A DNA stretch of 64,000 nt from Limnobacter thiooxidans (GCF_036323495.1 NZ_AP028947.1:3348001-3412000), one strand, 5' to 3'. Shown: positions 1-8,758, counted from the first letter of the stretch. The notes: a model not told the origin generated them from the letters alone. A program made the numbers and translations.

Positions 1-310
1 ATCGAGTGGCATGGACACCTACCCCGAACCCATGAAGCAAACCATCATGCAGTTGGACAAAACTATTCCGCTGCAACGCCTTGGCCTTGAGGCCGAGGTA
101 TCTGGCGCTTTGGTGTTTTTGTGCAGCCCCGCCGCCTCTTTCATTTCAGGCTCCTGCATTCGGATTGACGGCGCTGCGCCCAACGCGCGCCGCATCTGGC
201 CGGTGGGCACCGGCAAGGCCAATCCGGCCTTCAACAGCTTTCATTTGGGTGGCGTGCCGGAAGTCATTCAAAGGCGGGATGCCGAGAGGGCCAGCAAGAA
301 GGGCAACTAA
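1..310 (+). CDS. Short-chain dehydrogenase/reductase, C-terminal part (cut by window start)
   Basis: Only the last ~100 residues are present; the frame is open to base 1, so the start lies outside the window. The tail has the usual C-terminal end of the classical SDR family: a run leading to LVFLCSPAASFISGSCIRID, which matches the position where these enzymes have an 'A-x-x-x-x-FL-S-x-x-ASFITG' strand and a conserved Asp. The active-site Tyr-x-x-x-Lys would be upstream and is not seen. It precedes an atuC-like gene by 89 bases. In Pseudomonas acyclic terpene clusters an SDR (AtuB) sits directly before AtuC, so the same role (oxidation of a terpene alcohol or related intermediate) is inferred, not shown. 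Confidence 0.8.
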   Translation, partial: SSGMDTYPEPMKQTIMQLDKTIPLQRLGLEAEVSGALVFLCSPAASFISGSCIRIDGAAPNARRIWPVGTGKANPAFNSFHLGGVPEVIQRRDAERASKKGN

Positions 311-346
311 GCCTTCTTTTCTTGACAGCCACATTGAAAACACCCA

Positions 347-368
347 AAATCAAACAAACGTTTGATTT
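347..368. promoter_or_regulatory. Inverted repeat upstream of atuC-like gene, probable TetR-type operator
   Basis: Arms AAATCAAAC (347-355) and GTTTGATTT (360-368) are perfect complements around AAAC. A second symmetry, the 10-bp palindrome CAAACGTTTG, lies at 355-364. No run of T follows, so it does not look like a terminator. Its place, 31 bases before the carboxylase gene, and its form fit binding by a TetR-family acyl-CoA-responsive repressor such as AtuR, LiuR or a PsrA-like protein. No such regulator gene is in view. Confidence 0.5.
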
Positions 369-399
369 GTTGCATCACTAAAAAATTGACAAGTAACCA

Positions 400-2028
400 A
401 TGCCCGTTCTCGACACATCACTCAGCGCCAACGCACCTGAATATCAAGCCAACTCCGCCCACATGGCGGCAGCGCTGAGCGAACTTAGGGCGCTGGAACA
501 ACGCACTCGCGACGCGTCGGCCAAGGCGGGTCCCTCGTTTGCCAAACGTGGACAACTGTTGCCCCGCGAACGTGTCGCTTTGCTACTTGATGCGGGTTCA
601 CCGTTTCTTGAGCTCAGCACCTTGGCCGGCTACCTGCAAGACGGTCAAAAGCCCGAAAAAAGCTTGCCCGGTGGTGGTGTAATTGCCGGGCTGGGTTTTG
701 TGTCCAACACCCTGTGTATGGTGGTGGCCAGCGACTCCGGCATTGAAGCCGGCGCCCTGCAAACCATGGGCATTGAAAAAATGCAACGGGCGCAAGACAT
801 CGCCCTGGAAAACCGCTTGCCCTTCATCAATCTGGGTGAGTCGGCCGGCGCCAACCTGCTGAAATACAAGGTTGAACATTTCATTTTGGGTGGCGGAAAC
901 TTCTACCGCCTGGCCAAGCTCAGCGCAGCCGGCCTGCCGGTTGTGAATGTGCTACACGGCTCATCTACTGCAGGTGGTGCCTACATTCCCGGTTTGAGCG
1001 ACGTGGTCATCATGGTTCGGGAACGGGCACGTGCTTTCCTGGCTGGCCCGCCCTTGCTGAAAGCCGCCACAGGCGAAATTGCCAGCGATGAAGAACTGGG
1101 CGGTGCTGACATGCACTGTTCAATCTCGGGCCTCGGCGACTATCTGGCCGATGACGATCGTCACGCGATTGCATTGGCCCGTGAAGTCATGGCCAAGATT
1201 GACTGGAATTCCAGCAACCGCAACCACATCCCAGCCCTGGATCAGGCAGCTGCCGCACCACGTTACCCGGCCGAAGAACTGATGGGCGTCATGCCCGCCG
1301 ACATCAAGACACCGGTGGACATGCGCGAAGTCATCGCCCGTATTGTGGATAACTCCGACTTTCTGGAATTCAAGGCCAGCTACGGCCCAGCCACTTTGTG
1401 CGGCTATGCGAAGTTGATGGGCGTACCCATCGGCATCATCAGCAACCTGGGGCCTATCGACACGGCAGGCGCCACCAAGGCCACCCACTTTATTCAAAGC
1501 TGCTGCCAAACCCGCACCCCGATTGTTTATCTTCAAAACACCACCGGTTACATGGTCGGCAAGGAATCGGAGCAAGGCGGCATCATCAAGCACGGCTCGA
1601 AAATGATCCAGGCTGTCAGCAACGCCACCGTGCCGCAAATCACCGTGTTGTGCGGTGCCAGTTTTGGTGCTGGCAATTACGGCATGTGCGGTCGTGCATT
1701 CGGCCCCCGTTTCGTATTTTCCTGGCCCAACAGCAAAACCGCCGTCATGGGTGCTGAACAGGCAGCCGGCACCATGGCCACCGTCATGCAAGCCAGTGCA
1801 GCCCGCAAAGGCATTGAAGTGCCCGAGTTCATGCTCGAGAACATGAAAAAACAGATTGTCGACACGTTTGAATCGCAAACCAGCGCCTTTTACACCAGTG
1901 GCCTGTTGCTGGATGATGGCGTGATCGACCCCCGAGACACCCGGCAGGTACTGGCGCTTGCGCTCAGCGCCTGCCTGCAACAAGAGCGCAGTGTGCAGCC
2001 CATGCAGTTTGGCGTGGCCCGCCCCTGA
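400..2028 (+). CDS. atuC: Acyl-CoA carboxylase carboxyltransferase (beta) subunit, geranyl-CoA carboxylase-like
   Basis: 542 residues, the usual length of the carboxyltransferase subunit of geranyl- or methylcrotonyl-CoA carboxylase (AtuC, LiuB). Both crotonase-like halves are visible: the N-terminal half with PGGGVIAGLGFV (~85-97) and HGSSTAGGAYIPGLSD (~187-202), and the C-terminal half with NTTGYMVGKESEQGGIIKHG (~378-397) and CGASFGAGNYGMCGRAF (~418-434). The enzyme would move a carboxyl group from biotin (carried by the AtuF-like subunit downstream) to the gamma carbon of geranyl-CoA or a related branched enoyl-CoA. The AtuC rather than LiuB assignment rests on the next gene being AtuD-like and on the SDR upstream. 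It is followed 32 bases later by that gene in an operon. Confidence 0.82.
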   Translation: MPVLDTSLSANAPEYQANSAHMAAALSELRALEQRTRDASAKAGPSFAKRGQLLPRERVALLLDAGSPFLELSTLAGYLQDGQKPEKSLPGGGVIAGLGFVSNTLCMVVASDSGIEAGALQTMGIEKMQRAQDIALENRLPFINLGESAGANLLKYKVEHFILGGGNFYRLAKLSAAGLPVVNVLHGSSTAGGAYIPGLSDVVIMVRERARAFLAGPPLLKAATGEIASDEELGGADMHCSISGLGDYLADDDRHAIALAREVMAKIDWNSSNRNHIPALDQAAAAPRYPAEELMGVMPADIKTPVDMREVIARIVDNSDFLEFKASYGPATLCGYAKLMGVPIGIISNLGPIDTAGATKATHFIQSCCQTRTPIVYLQNTTGYMVGKESEQGGIIKHGSKMIQAVSNATVPQITVLCGASFGAGNYGMCGRAFGPRFVFSWPNSKTAVMGAEQAAGTMATVMQASAARKGIEVPEFMLENMKKQIVDTFESQTSAFYTSGLLLDDGVIDPRDTRQVLALALSACLQQERSVQPMQFGVARP

Positions 2029-2060
2029 ACGCGCAAAACGAACAACGAGGAGGAAGTGCA

Positions 2061-3224
2061 GTGAGACTAACCCAGGAACACAAAGAGCTACAGCGCACAA
2101 TCGAGCGATTCGTGGACAATGAAATCAACCCACACATTGCAGAATGGGAGAAGGAACAAATATTCCCAGCCCATACCCTGTTCAAGAAGATGGGTGACCT
2201 GGGGCTTTTAGGCCTGACCAAACCGGAAGAGTTTGGCGGCATGGGTTTGGACTACAGCTATTCCGTGGTAGCGGCGCAAGCTTTGGGAAAAATCCATTGT
2301 GGCGGTGTGCCCATGGCAATCGGCGTTCAGACCGACATGGCCACACCGGCTTTGGCGCGGTTCGGCAGCGACGAACTGCGCCGTGAATTTCTGGCCCCGG
2401 CCATTGCAGGCGACATGGTGGCCTGTATTGGTGTGTCAGAACCGGCGGCAGGCTCTGATGTAGCCGGTGTAAAAACCACCGCAAAAAAAGACGGCGGTGA
2501 CTACGTCATCAACGGCAGCAAAATGTGGATTACCAACAGCCTGCAAGCCGACTGGATTTGCCTGCTGGCCAACACCAGCGATGGCAAACCGCACCAGAAC
2601 AAATCGCTCATCATCGTACCCATGAAAACACCGGGCATCACGATCGAGAAAAAAATTCACAAAATCGGCATGTGGTCTTCCGACACCGGCCTGATCCATT
2701 TCGACAATGTGCGCGTACCCCAACGCAACCTCATCGGCATGGAAGGCGCAGGCTTCATGTACCAGATGATCCAGTTCCAGGAAGAGCGCCTTTGGGGCGC
2801 CGCCAACAGCATCGAAGGCATGATGCACGTGGTGAACGAAACCATCAACTACACCCGCCAGCGCAATCTCTTTGGCAGCACCGTGCTCGACCAGCAAGTG
2901 GTTCACTTCACACTGGCCGAACTGAAAACCGAAATTGAAGCCCTGCGTGCCTTGGTGTGGCAAGCCACCGAAGAATACGTCGCCGGCGGCGAAGTTACAG
3001 AGCTGGCCAGCATGTGCAAACTGAAAAGCGGCCGACTGGTGCGCGAAGTCGCCGACAAGTGCCTGCAGTTCTGGGGCGGCATGGGCTTTACTTGGGAAAA
3101 CCCAGCGTCGCAGCTTTACCGCGATGGTCGCCTGATTTCAATTGGCGGCGGTGCAGACGAAGTCATGCTCAGCATCATCTGCAAATTCATGGGCATTTTG
3201 CCAGGCAAGAAAAAGAATGCCTAG
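2061..3224 (+). CDS. atuD: Citronellyl-CoA dehydrogenase-like acyl-CoA dehydrogenase
   Basis: 387 residues, standard acyl-CoA dehydrogenase length. It uses a GTG start placed after a strong GAGGAGGAAG ribosome binding site at 2046-2056. Family motifs are clear: CIGVSEPAAGSDVAGVKTTA (~118-137), the FAD-binding MWITN (~154-158), GGMGFTWENPASQLYRDGR (~345-363) and the terminal GGGADEVM. The wording of these segments is close to AtuD of Pseudomonas, which oxidises citronellyl-CoA to geranyl-CoA, the substrate for the neighbouring carboxylase. The gene overlaps the biotin carboxylase gene by 8 bases, which suggests translational coupling. The exact substrate is inferred from resemblance and neighbours. 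Confidence 0.8.
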   Translation: MRLTQEHKELQRTIERFVDNEINPHIAEWEKEQIFPAHTLFKKMGDLGLLGLTKPEEFGGMGLDYSYSVVAAQALGKIHCGGVPMAIGVQTDMATPALARFGSDELRREFLAPAIAGDMVACIGVSEPAAGSDVAGVKTTAKKDGGDYVINGSKMWITNSLQADWICLLANTSDGKPHQNKSLIIVPMKTPGITIEKKIHKIGMWSSDTGLIHFDNVRVPQRNLIGMEGAGFMYQMIQFQEERLWGAANSIEGMMHVVNETINYTRQRNLFGSTVLDQQVVHFTLAELKTEIEALRALVWQATEEYVAGGEVTELASMCKLKSGRLVREVADKCLQFWGGMGFTWENPASQLYRDGRLISIGGGADEVMLSIICKFMGILPGKKKNA

Positions 3225-5211
3225 AATCAAGAAACTTCTGATTGCCAACCGCAATGAGATTGCGCGCAGAATATTGCGCGCAGCCAAACCCTTGGGCATT
3301 GCCACCGTGGCCGTGTACTCGGAAGCAGATGAAAAAGCCCTGCATGTGCAAGAGGCCGATGAGTCTTACTGCATCGGCCCTGCGCCTTCTCTTGATTCGT
3401 ATTTGCGAATCGACAGGCTGATTGAAACGGCATTGAAATGCGGTGCCGATGCCATTCACCCCGGCTATGGTTTTGTGTCAGAAAGCCCCGCTTTCGCCCA
3501 GGCCTGCGTCGAGGCCGGCATCACCCTGGTTGGCCCTACACCGCAAGCCATTGCAGACATGGCCGACAAGGCACGGGCCAAGGAAATTGCACAGCAAGCT
3601 GGCTTGCCCTGCATTCCGGGTTTCAGTGAAGCAGGTGCAGGTGTCAGCGAGCTGATGGCCGCGGCTCAGCAGATCGGCTACCCAGTCATGATCAAGGCGC
3701 TGGCCGGTGGTGGCGGGCGCGGCATGCGCCTGGTCATGAACGAACAGGAATTTGCCTCGCAACTGCATTCGGCCCAGCTTGAAGCGAAAAACGCCTTCAA
3801 CGACGACCGGGTCATGCTTGAAAAAGCCATCATCAACCCGCGCCACATTGAAATCCAAGTGCTGGCCGACACGCACGGCCATGCCGTGCATTTGGGCGAA
3901 CGCGATTGCTCCGTGCAGCGCCGTCACCAGAAAATTGTTGAAGAAGCCCCAAGCCCCGCCGTGAATGCCGAACTTCGCGCACGTATGGGCGAAGCCGCCT
4001 TGAAACTAGTGCACGCCACCAACTATGTGGGGGCCGGCACCGTAGAATTTTTGCTCGACACCACGGGTAACTTCTACTTCATTGAAATGAACACCCGCCT
4101 GCAAGTCGAGCACGGCGTCACCGAAGCCATCACCGGCCTTGACCTGGTGCAGTGGCAACTGCGCATTGCAGCCGGTGAACACCTGATCTTGCAGCAAAAC
4201 GACATCACCTTCACTGGCCACGCTATTCAAGGTCGTCTGTGTGCCGAAGATCCGGCCCGCGACTTCATGCCACAAACCGGGCCAGTACTGGCTTGGCATG
4301 CCGACCCCAACAGCCGGTGCGACCACGCCTTGCAAACCGGCGGCGAAGTCAGCCCCTGGTACGACAGCCTGCTGGCCAAAGTCATTGTGCACGCTGACAA
4401 CCGGCTTGCTGCCTGCGAAAAACTGGCTGATTCACTGAACCGCACTGTGCTCATGGGTTTTGAGCACAACGCCCTGTACCTTCAGCGCATTGCCAGCCAC
4501 CCGGTATTTCAGGCCGGTGATTTTGGTACTGGCTTTCTAGCTGAACACGCCGACAAACTGCTGCAAGCGCAAAGTTTTGAAAGTGAATACGCCATTGCCG
4601 CAATTTTCCTGGCCTTGGAAGAACACAGCACACCAGCCTGGCCAAAGGCCCTAAGTGGCTTTTCCAGCACCCGTGCCCTGCCCCGCCCATTGAAGTTGAA
4701 AGCTGCCGGCCAATCGCTTGCTCTCAAAGTGACACAACTGGATCATCAAACAATCCACACCTGTCAGGTTGACGGACTGGGCAGCCAACCGGTTACAGTC
4801 CAAAACTGGACATCCGTAAAAAGCGGTGAAACATTTCAAATCAAGGCTACGGTCAACGGTCATTTCGGCCGCTACAGCCTGGCCATCAACGGCAACAGCA
4901 TCTGGGTTCAATCCTGGCTCAACCCGCAAGCCGCACTCATTGAGAATGAAACCCTGCAAAGCAGTGCCGCTGCCGCCGAAGGTGTATTTCAGCCCCTCAT
5001 CAAAAGCCCGATGAACGGCAAAATCACCCAAGTACTGGTAGAACCCGGACAACAGGTGGAAGCCGGCACTGTGCTGGTCTGCTTGGAAGCCATGAAAATG
5101 GAACACCGCATTACTGCAAAAACCGCAGCCATTGTGGACCAGGTTCATGTGCAGGTGGGCGAACAGATGAAGCTCAAACAGACAATGATTCAGCTCAAAG
5201 AAGCTGGCTGA
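3217..5211 (+). CDS. atuF: Biotin carboxylase / biotin carrier (alpha) subunit of acyl-CoA carboxylase, geranyl-CoA carboxylase-like
   Basis: 664 residues from the ATG at 3217, where the typical N-terminus MPRIKKLLIANRNEIARRI begins; an in-frame upstream start at 3142 would add 25 residues not seen in the family and lie deep in the previous gene. Biotin carboxylase and ATP-grasp motifs run through the first ~450 residues: HPGYGFVSE, MIKALAGGGGRGMR, ERDCSVQRRHQK, FIEMNTRLQVEH. The C-terminal ~75 residues form a biotinyl domain with LEAMKMEH; the biotinylated lysine is ~K627. It charges biotin with CO2 for transfer by the AtuC-like subunit. AtuF or LiuD are both possible; context favours AtuF. 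Confidence 0.82.
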   Translation: MPRIKKLLIANRNEIARRILRAAKPLGIATVAVYSEADEKALHVQEADESYCIGPAPSLDSYLRIDRLIETALKCGADAIHPGYGFVSESPAFAQACVEAGITLVGPTPQAIADMADKARAKEIAQQAGLPCIPGFSEAGAGVSELMAAAQQIGYPVMIKALAGGGGRGMRLVMNEQEFASQLHSAQLEAKNAFNDDRVMLEKAIINPRHIEIQVLADTHGHAVHLGERDCSVQRRHQKIVEEAPSPAVNAELRARMGEAALKLVHATNYVGAGTVEFLLDTTGNFYFIEMNTRLQVEHGVTEAITGLDLVQWQLRIAAGEHLILQQNDITFTGHAIQGRLCAEDPARDFMPQTGPVLAWHADPNSRCDHALQTGGEVSPWYDSLLAKVIVHADNRLAACEKLADSLNRTVLMGFEHNALYLQRIASHPVFQAGDFGTGFLAEHADKLLQAQSFESEYAIAAIFLALEEHSTPAWPKALSGFSSTRALPRPLKLKAAGQSLALKVTQLDHQTIHTCQVDGLGSQPVTVQNWTSVKSGETFQIKATVNGHFGRYSLAINGNSIWVQSWLNPQAALIENETLQSSAAAAEGVFQPLIKSPMNGKITQVLVEPGQQVEAGTVLVCLEAMKMEHRITAKTAAIVDQVHVQVGEQMKLKQTMIQLKEAG

Positions 5212-5294
5212 ACACACCCAAGCAACTCTTTTCACAAGCCTGCGGAAACTCAAGCCGCAGGTCATTCACAGCTTACTCAAAGGTCACTCATCAC

Positions 5295-6425
5295 ATGGAT
5301 GATTTTTTCCGCTCAGTCGAGCGCTTTGTCAGCGAACAGATCAAACCCCACATCAACGACTGGGACGAGGCCGGTGAATTCCCCCGCGATCTCTACAGAC
5401 AAGCCGGTGAACTGGGGCTACTTGGCCTGGGTTATCCGGAAGAGGTCGGTGGCTTTGAATGTACTTTGGCCGATCGACTGAAGTTGTCCAACCTGGTGTG
5501 CACCGCCGGCAGCGGTGGTTTGCTGGCGGGGCTGTTCAGCCACAACATTGGTCTGCCGCCATTGCTGAACCATGGCAGCGAGGAACTGGTACAACTAATT
5601 GCCCCGGCCGTGCTGAAAGGCGAAGCCATCAGCGCACTGGCCATCACTGAACCTTCCGGTGGGTCAGACGTGGCCAACCTGAAAACCAAGGCCGAATTGT
5701 TTCAAAAAGACGGCGTGCCCCACTACCGCATCAACGGTGAAAAGGTGTTCATCACCAGTGGCGTTCGCGCCGATTGGCTCACCGTCGCAGTGCGCACCGG
5801 TGAACCAGGAGCCCGTGGCATATCGGTACTCATGGTCCCCGGCAATGCGAAAGGCCTTACCCGGAGTCCCTTGAAGAAAACAGGCTGGTGGATGAGCGAC
5901 ACTGCCAGCATCTACTTCGACAACGTCGAAGTGCCCGCCAACTACCTGGTGGGCAAGGAAGGCAAAGGTTTCCGCATCATCATGGAAAACTTCAACACCG
6001 AACGGCTGATGCTCGCTGGTGCATGCATCGGATTTTCTCGGGTTTGCCTGAATGAAGCGCTGGACTGGGCGCAAAACCGGCTCACCTTCGGTAAAAAACT
6101 GATTGAACACCAGGTCATTGCACACAAACTGGCCGACATGCGCATGAAAATTCGCGCCACAGAAGCCTGGTTTGATGAAACGATTGCCCGAATCGACAAG
6201 GGTGACATCAATGAAGAACTGGTGGCAGATATCTGCCTGCTCAAGAACCAGTCCACGGAAACCCTGCAGCATTGCGCCAATGAGGCAGTACAGATTCTGG
6301 GCGGCATGGGCTTCATGCGAGGCAGTTCGACTGAGCGGATTTACAGGGAAGTGAAAGTGATGTGCATCGGCGGCGGCGCCGAAGAAATCATGAAAGAACT
6401 GGCCATCCGCCAATTGGACTGGTAA
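5295..6425 (+). CDS. Acyl-CoA dehydrogenase family protein
   Basis: 376 residues. It has the complete acyl-CoA dehydrogenase fold signatures: ALAITEPSGGSDVANLKTKA (~115-134), KVFITSG (~150-156), GGMGFMRGSSTERIYREVKVMCIGGGAEEIM near the end, and a catalytic-base region of the usual type. It lies 83 bases after the carboxylase alpha subunit and ends the operon. Its paralogue at 2061 is clearly different in sequence, so it probably acts on another intermediate, for example a shorter or branched acyl-CoA formed later in terpene or leucine breakdown. No substrate can be read from sequence. A weak hairpin at 6465-6480 follows. Confidence 0.85.
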   Translation: MDDFFRSVERFVSEQIKPHINDWDEAGEFPRDLYRQAGELGLLGLGYPEEVGGFECTLADRLKLSNLVCTAGSGGLLAGLFSHNIGLPPLLNHGSEELVQLIAPAVLKGEAISALAITEPSGGSDVANLKTKAELFQKDGVPHYRINGEKVFITSGVRADWLTVAVRTGEPGARGISVLMVPGNAKGLTRSPLKKTGWWMSDTASIYFDNVEVPANYLVGKEGKGFRIIMENFNTERLMLAGACIGFSRVCLNEALDWAQNRLTFGKKLIEHQVIAHKLADMRMKIRATEAWFDETIARIDKGDINEELVADICLLKNQSTETLQHCANEAVQILGGMGFMRGSSTERIYREVKVMCIGGGAEEIMKELAIRQLDW

Positions 6426-6464
6426 CGCTACTCGAGAATTTCCTGCACTACAAGGCCCAAAAAC

Positions 6465-6480
6465 ACCCCTCGAAAGGGGT
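6465..6480. terminator. Weak hairpin after the acyl-CoA catabolic operon
   Basis: ACCCCT (6465-6470) and AGGGGT (6475-6480) pair around CGAA. There is no T-tract after it, so at best it is a weak or Rho-assisted terminator or an mRNA-end stabiliser. Confidence 0.3.
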
Positions 6481-6573
6481 ACACTACCCGGTTAAAGATG
6501 TAAACAACCAGTTTGCCTTAAATTCGTAGAGGGCACGCTGCATGCGATACTACAGGGATTATAAGCACAATAC

Positions 6574-6588
6574 TTACAAATATTGTAA
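6574..6588. promoter_or_regulatory. AT-rich inverted repeat upstream of the LapA-like gene
   Basis: TTACAA (6574-6579) and TTGTAA (6583-6588) form perfect arms around ATA, inside an AT-rich stretch about 120 bases before the GTG start at 6707. A further TTGTAA copy follows at about 6593. The stretch is the only clear upstream signal for the repeat-protein gene and could be an operator or promoter element; no binding protein is suggested by the sequence. Confidence 0.3.
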
Positions 6589-6706
6589 AACATTGTAAAA
6601 ATAAGCTCGGATTTTACATCCAGTCCCTGACTCATGCCAGTAAAACTCTCACATGGCGAATTTTTGCCGAACTTTAAAATGAACACACATTGTCGGAGAA
6701 TGTATC

Positions 6707-8722
6707 GTGGCTAACATCACTGGAATCATCAAAAGCGTATTGGGCGAGGTCACTGCAACCAGCCCCGATGGCGTACAAGTCCTTCTGAAAGAAGGCGACA
6801 TCATTTCTGCGGGCGACGTGGTCACCACCAGCGCAGAAGGCTCAGCTTACATTGAGTTTCCAGGTGCTGAAGGCCAAAAAGCCACTGAAGGCATTCTTCA
6901 GTCCAACGCAGTAGCAACCCTGAAAGAAAGCGAAGCTGGTACAGCCGAATTCGAAGTGGCCGAAGGCGAATTCGAACTGTTGACTGAAGGCGAAACCGTG
7001 GCTGTAGTCGGCGCAGGCGGCATGTTCGGCCTGTTCGGAGCGGGCTTGGCAGCGGGTGGTATGGCGGGCCCCTTGGCAGCCGCTGCTGGCGCGGCCTTTG
7101 TTCTGAGCGACAGCAATGATGACGACAGCACTGGCGGCGGCGGTTCTTCTGGTGGCGGCGGTGTCAACCCTGGCTCCAGCGAAGCTCCAAGCACACTGGA
7201 TCCCGTTGCAGACGCAGCTGGCCCAGCCGCACCCGCCGTTGGCGCCATCCTTGATGCAGTCGCACCTGTGACCACCGCAGTGGATGTGCCTGTTGAAGCA
7301 TTGGCCCCTGTGACTGAAGCACTGGACCCCGTTCTGGAAGAATTGGCGCCTGTAACCGACGCCCTGGAACCCGCACTGACCCCAGTGAACGACACCTTGG
7401 TCGACGCACTGGACGGTTTGAGCCCAGTGACAGATTCCCTGGACCAAAATGTCACGCCAATCACCGGCGCTGTAGCAGAAGCCTTGTCTCCAGTGGTCGA
7501 CGTATTGGCAGGCAACGAAGGTGGCTTGGTCAGCGCCGCAGCCGACACATTGCCAGTGAACCTGCGTGTGATCGCAGAACAACTGGGCGGTGGCCTGAGC
7601 ATGGTAGCCCCACAACTTGCAGGTGGCTTGGAACAAGCTGTTGGCGCATTGGCTCCAGTACTTGGCCCATTGAACGACGGCCTGACACAAGGTTTTGATG
7701 CAGCCACCCCATTGTTTGACGGTTTGGCTACTGTAACCGACGCACTGCCCATGGTCTCACAACCCTTGGCCGATGGCCTGAACCAGGCATTTGATGCATT
7801 GTCAGTCATCACAGATCCATTGATCGCCGCATTGTCTGGCGGTCTGCCAGGCGGCGCAGGTGGTGGTATTCCAAGCATTCCAACCACAGGCACTCCACTT
7901 GACACAGTATTGGCTCCTTTGTCTGACGCCTTGGGCAGCCTCGGTGGCGCGGCAGGTGGTGCAGGTGGCTTGCCAAGCTTCCCAACAACCGGCACACCGT
8001 TGGACATGGTGACTGAACTGCTCGACCCAGCCATTTTGACTGATGCACTGGCCGGCGGCGCAGGCGGCGGCTTGCCAAGCTTCCCAACAACCGGCACACC
8101 GTTGGACATGGTGACTGAACTGCTCGACCCAGCCATTTTGACTGATGCACTGGCCGGCGGCGCAGGCGGCGGCTTGCCAAGCTTCCCAACAACCGGCACA
8201 CCGTTGGACATGGTGACTGAACTGCTCGACCCAGCCATTTTGACTGATGCACTGGCCGGCGGCGCAGGCGGTGGCTTGCCAAGCTTCCCAACAACCGGCA
8301 CACCGCTGGACATGGTGACAGAACTGCTCGACCCAGCCATTTTGACTGATGCACTGGCCGGCGGCGCAAGTGGTGGCTTGCCAAGCTTCCCAACAACCGG
8401 CACACCGTTGGACATGGTTACTGAACTGCTCGACCCAGCCATCCTGACAGATGCATTGGCCGGCGGCGCAGGCGGTGGCTTGCCAAGCTTCCCAGCCACA
8501 GGAACGCCGCTGGACATGGTGACAGAACTGCTTGACCCAGCCATTTTGACTGATGCACTGGCCGGCGGCGCAGGCGGCGGCTTGCCAAGCTTCCCAGCCA
8601 CAGGAACGCCGCTGGATTCATTGACAGCATTGCTGGATCCAGCAAGCCTGCCAATTTCTTCAGGCGGCAACCCGCTGGACGCACTGACCGGCGCACTGCC
8701 CCTGGACAGTCTGCCAGTTTAA
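6707..8722 (+). CDS. LapA-like retention-module protein with 34-residue tandem repeats
   Basis: 671 residues from a GTG start after a GGAG site. Residues 1-70 (ITGIIKSVLGEVTATSPDG, then a glycine/aspartate-spaced KEGDIISAGDVVTT segment) match the N-terminal retention module of LapA-type giant adhesins, which stays in the periplasm and plugs the secretion pore. A hydrophobic Gly/Ala stretch with GPLAAAAGAAF (~106-116) resembles a LapG-type di-alanine cleavage region. A Gly/Ser linker, degenerate APVTEALDPV-type repeats (~160-380) and six complete 34-residue repeats plus partial ones follow. Unlike LapA (thousands of residues) it is short and ends LPLDSLPV with no RTX nonapeptides or obvious type I secretion signal; no type I exporter is nearby. 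A surface or envelope role is inferred only. Confidence 0.6.
   Translation: MANITGIIKSVLGEVTATSPDGVQVLLKEGDIISAGDVVTTSAEGSAYIEFPGAEGQKATEGILQSNAVATLKESEAGTAEFEVAEGEFELLTEGETVAVVGAGGMFGLFGAGLAAGGMAGPLAAAAGAAFVLSDSNDDDSTGGGGSSGGGGVNPGSSEAPSTLDPVADAAGPAAPAVGAILDAVAPVTTAVDVPVEALAPVTEALDPVLEELAPVTDALEPALTPVNDTLVDALDGLSPVTDSLDQNVTPITGAVAEALSPVVDVLAGNEGGLVSAAADTLPVNLRVIAEQLGGGLSMVAPQLAGGLEQAVGALAPVLGPLNDGLTQGFDAATPLFDGLATVTDALPMVSQPLADGLNQAFDALSVITDPLIAALSGGLPGGAGGGIPSIPTTGTPLDTVLAPLSDALGSLGGAAGGAGGLPSFPTTGTPLDMVTELLDPAILTDALAGGAGGGLPSFPTTGTPLDMVTELLDPAILTDALAGGAGGGLPSFPTTGTPLDMVTELLDPAILTDALAGGAGGGLPSFPTTGTPLDMVTELLDPAILTDALAGGASGGLPSFPTTGTPLDMVTELLDPAILTDALAGGAGGGLPSFPATGTPLDMVTELLDPAILTDALAGGAGGGLPSFPATGTPLDSLTALLDPASLPISSGGNPLDALTGALPLDSLPV
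7968..8640 (+). repeat. 102-bp tandem repeat array, six full copies plus a partial copy
   Basis: Units begin at about 7968, 8070, 8172, 8274, 8376, 8478 and 8580, each 102 bp, with in-frame repeats starting GLPSFPTTGTPLDMV. Units 1-3 are almost identical at DNA level; later ones have scattered silent changes, GGAS for GGAG once and PATG for PTTG in the last two. The final copy diverges after TPLD. A more degenerate related unit (GIPSIPTTGTPLD) sits just upstream at about 7867. Such homogeneity points to recent duplication and likely copy-number variation between strains. Confidence 0.95.
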
Positions 8723-8733
8723 GTTTGTAGTAT

Positions 8734-8758
8734 TGCCCGGGGCTCCGACCCCCGGGCA
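8734..8758 (+). terminator. GC-rich hairpin after the repeat protein gene
   Basis: TGCCCGGGG (8734-8742) pairs with CCCCGGGCA (8750-8758) around a 7-base loop. It lies 12 bases after the stop codon and just before a second, stronger hairpin, forming a tandem terminator. Confidence 0.65.

Noticed and set aside
1120..2100. A 326-codon minus-strand frame opposite the carboxyltransferase gene
   Set aside because: Codon-bias shadow of a clearly real gene; no recognisable product.
6465..6480. Hairpin taken as a strong terminator for the acyl-CoA operon
   Set aside because: Stem is only six pairs and no T-run follows; kept only as a weak feature.
7968..8640. Tandem repeats read as a possible CRISPR array
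   Set aside because: Units are 102 bp, in frame and directly adjoining, with no unique spacers; they encode protein repeats.
6898..8670. A 590-codon open frame on the minus strand opposite the repeat protein gene
   Set aside because: It is a shadow of the high-GC tandem repeats; the plus frame has a start, ribosome binding site and retention-module-like N-terminus, the minus one a meaningless Ser/Pro-rich sequence.
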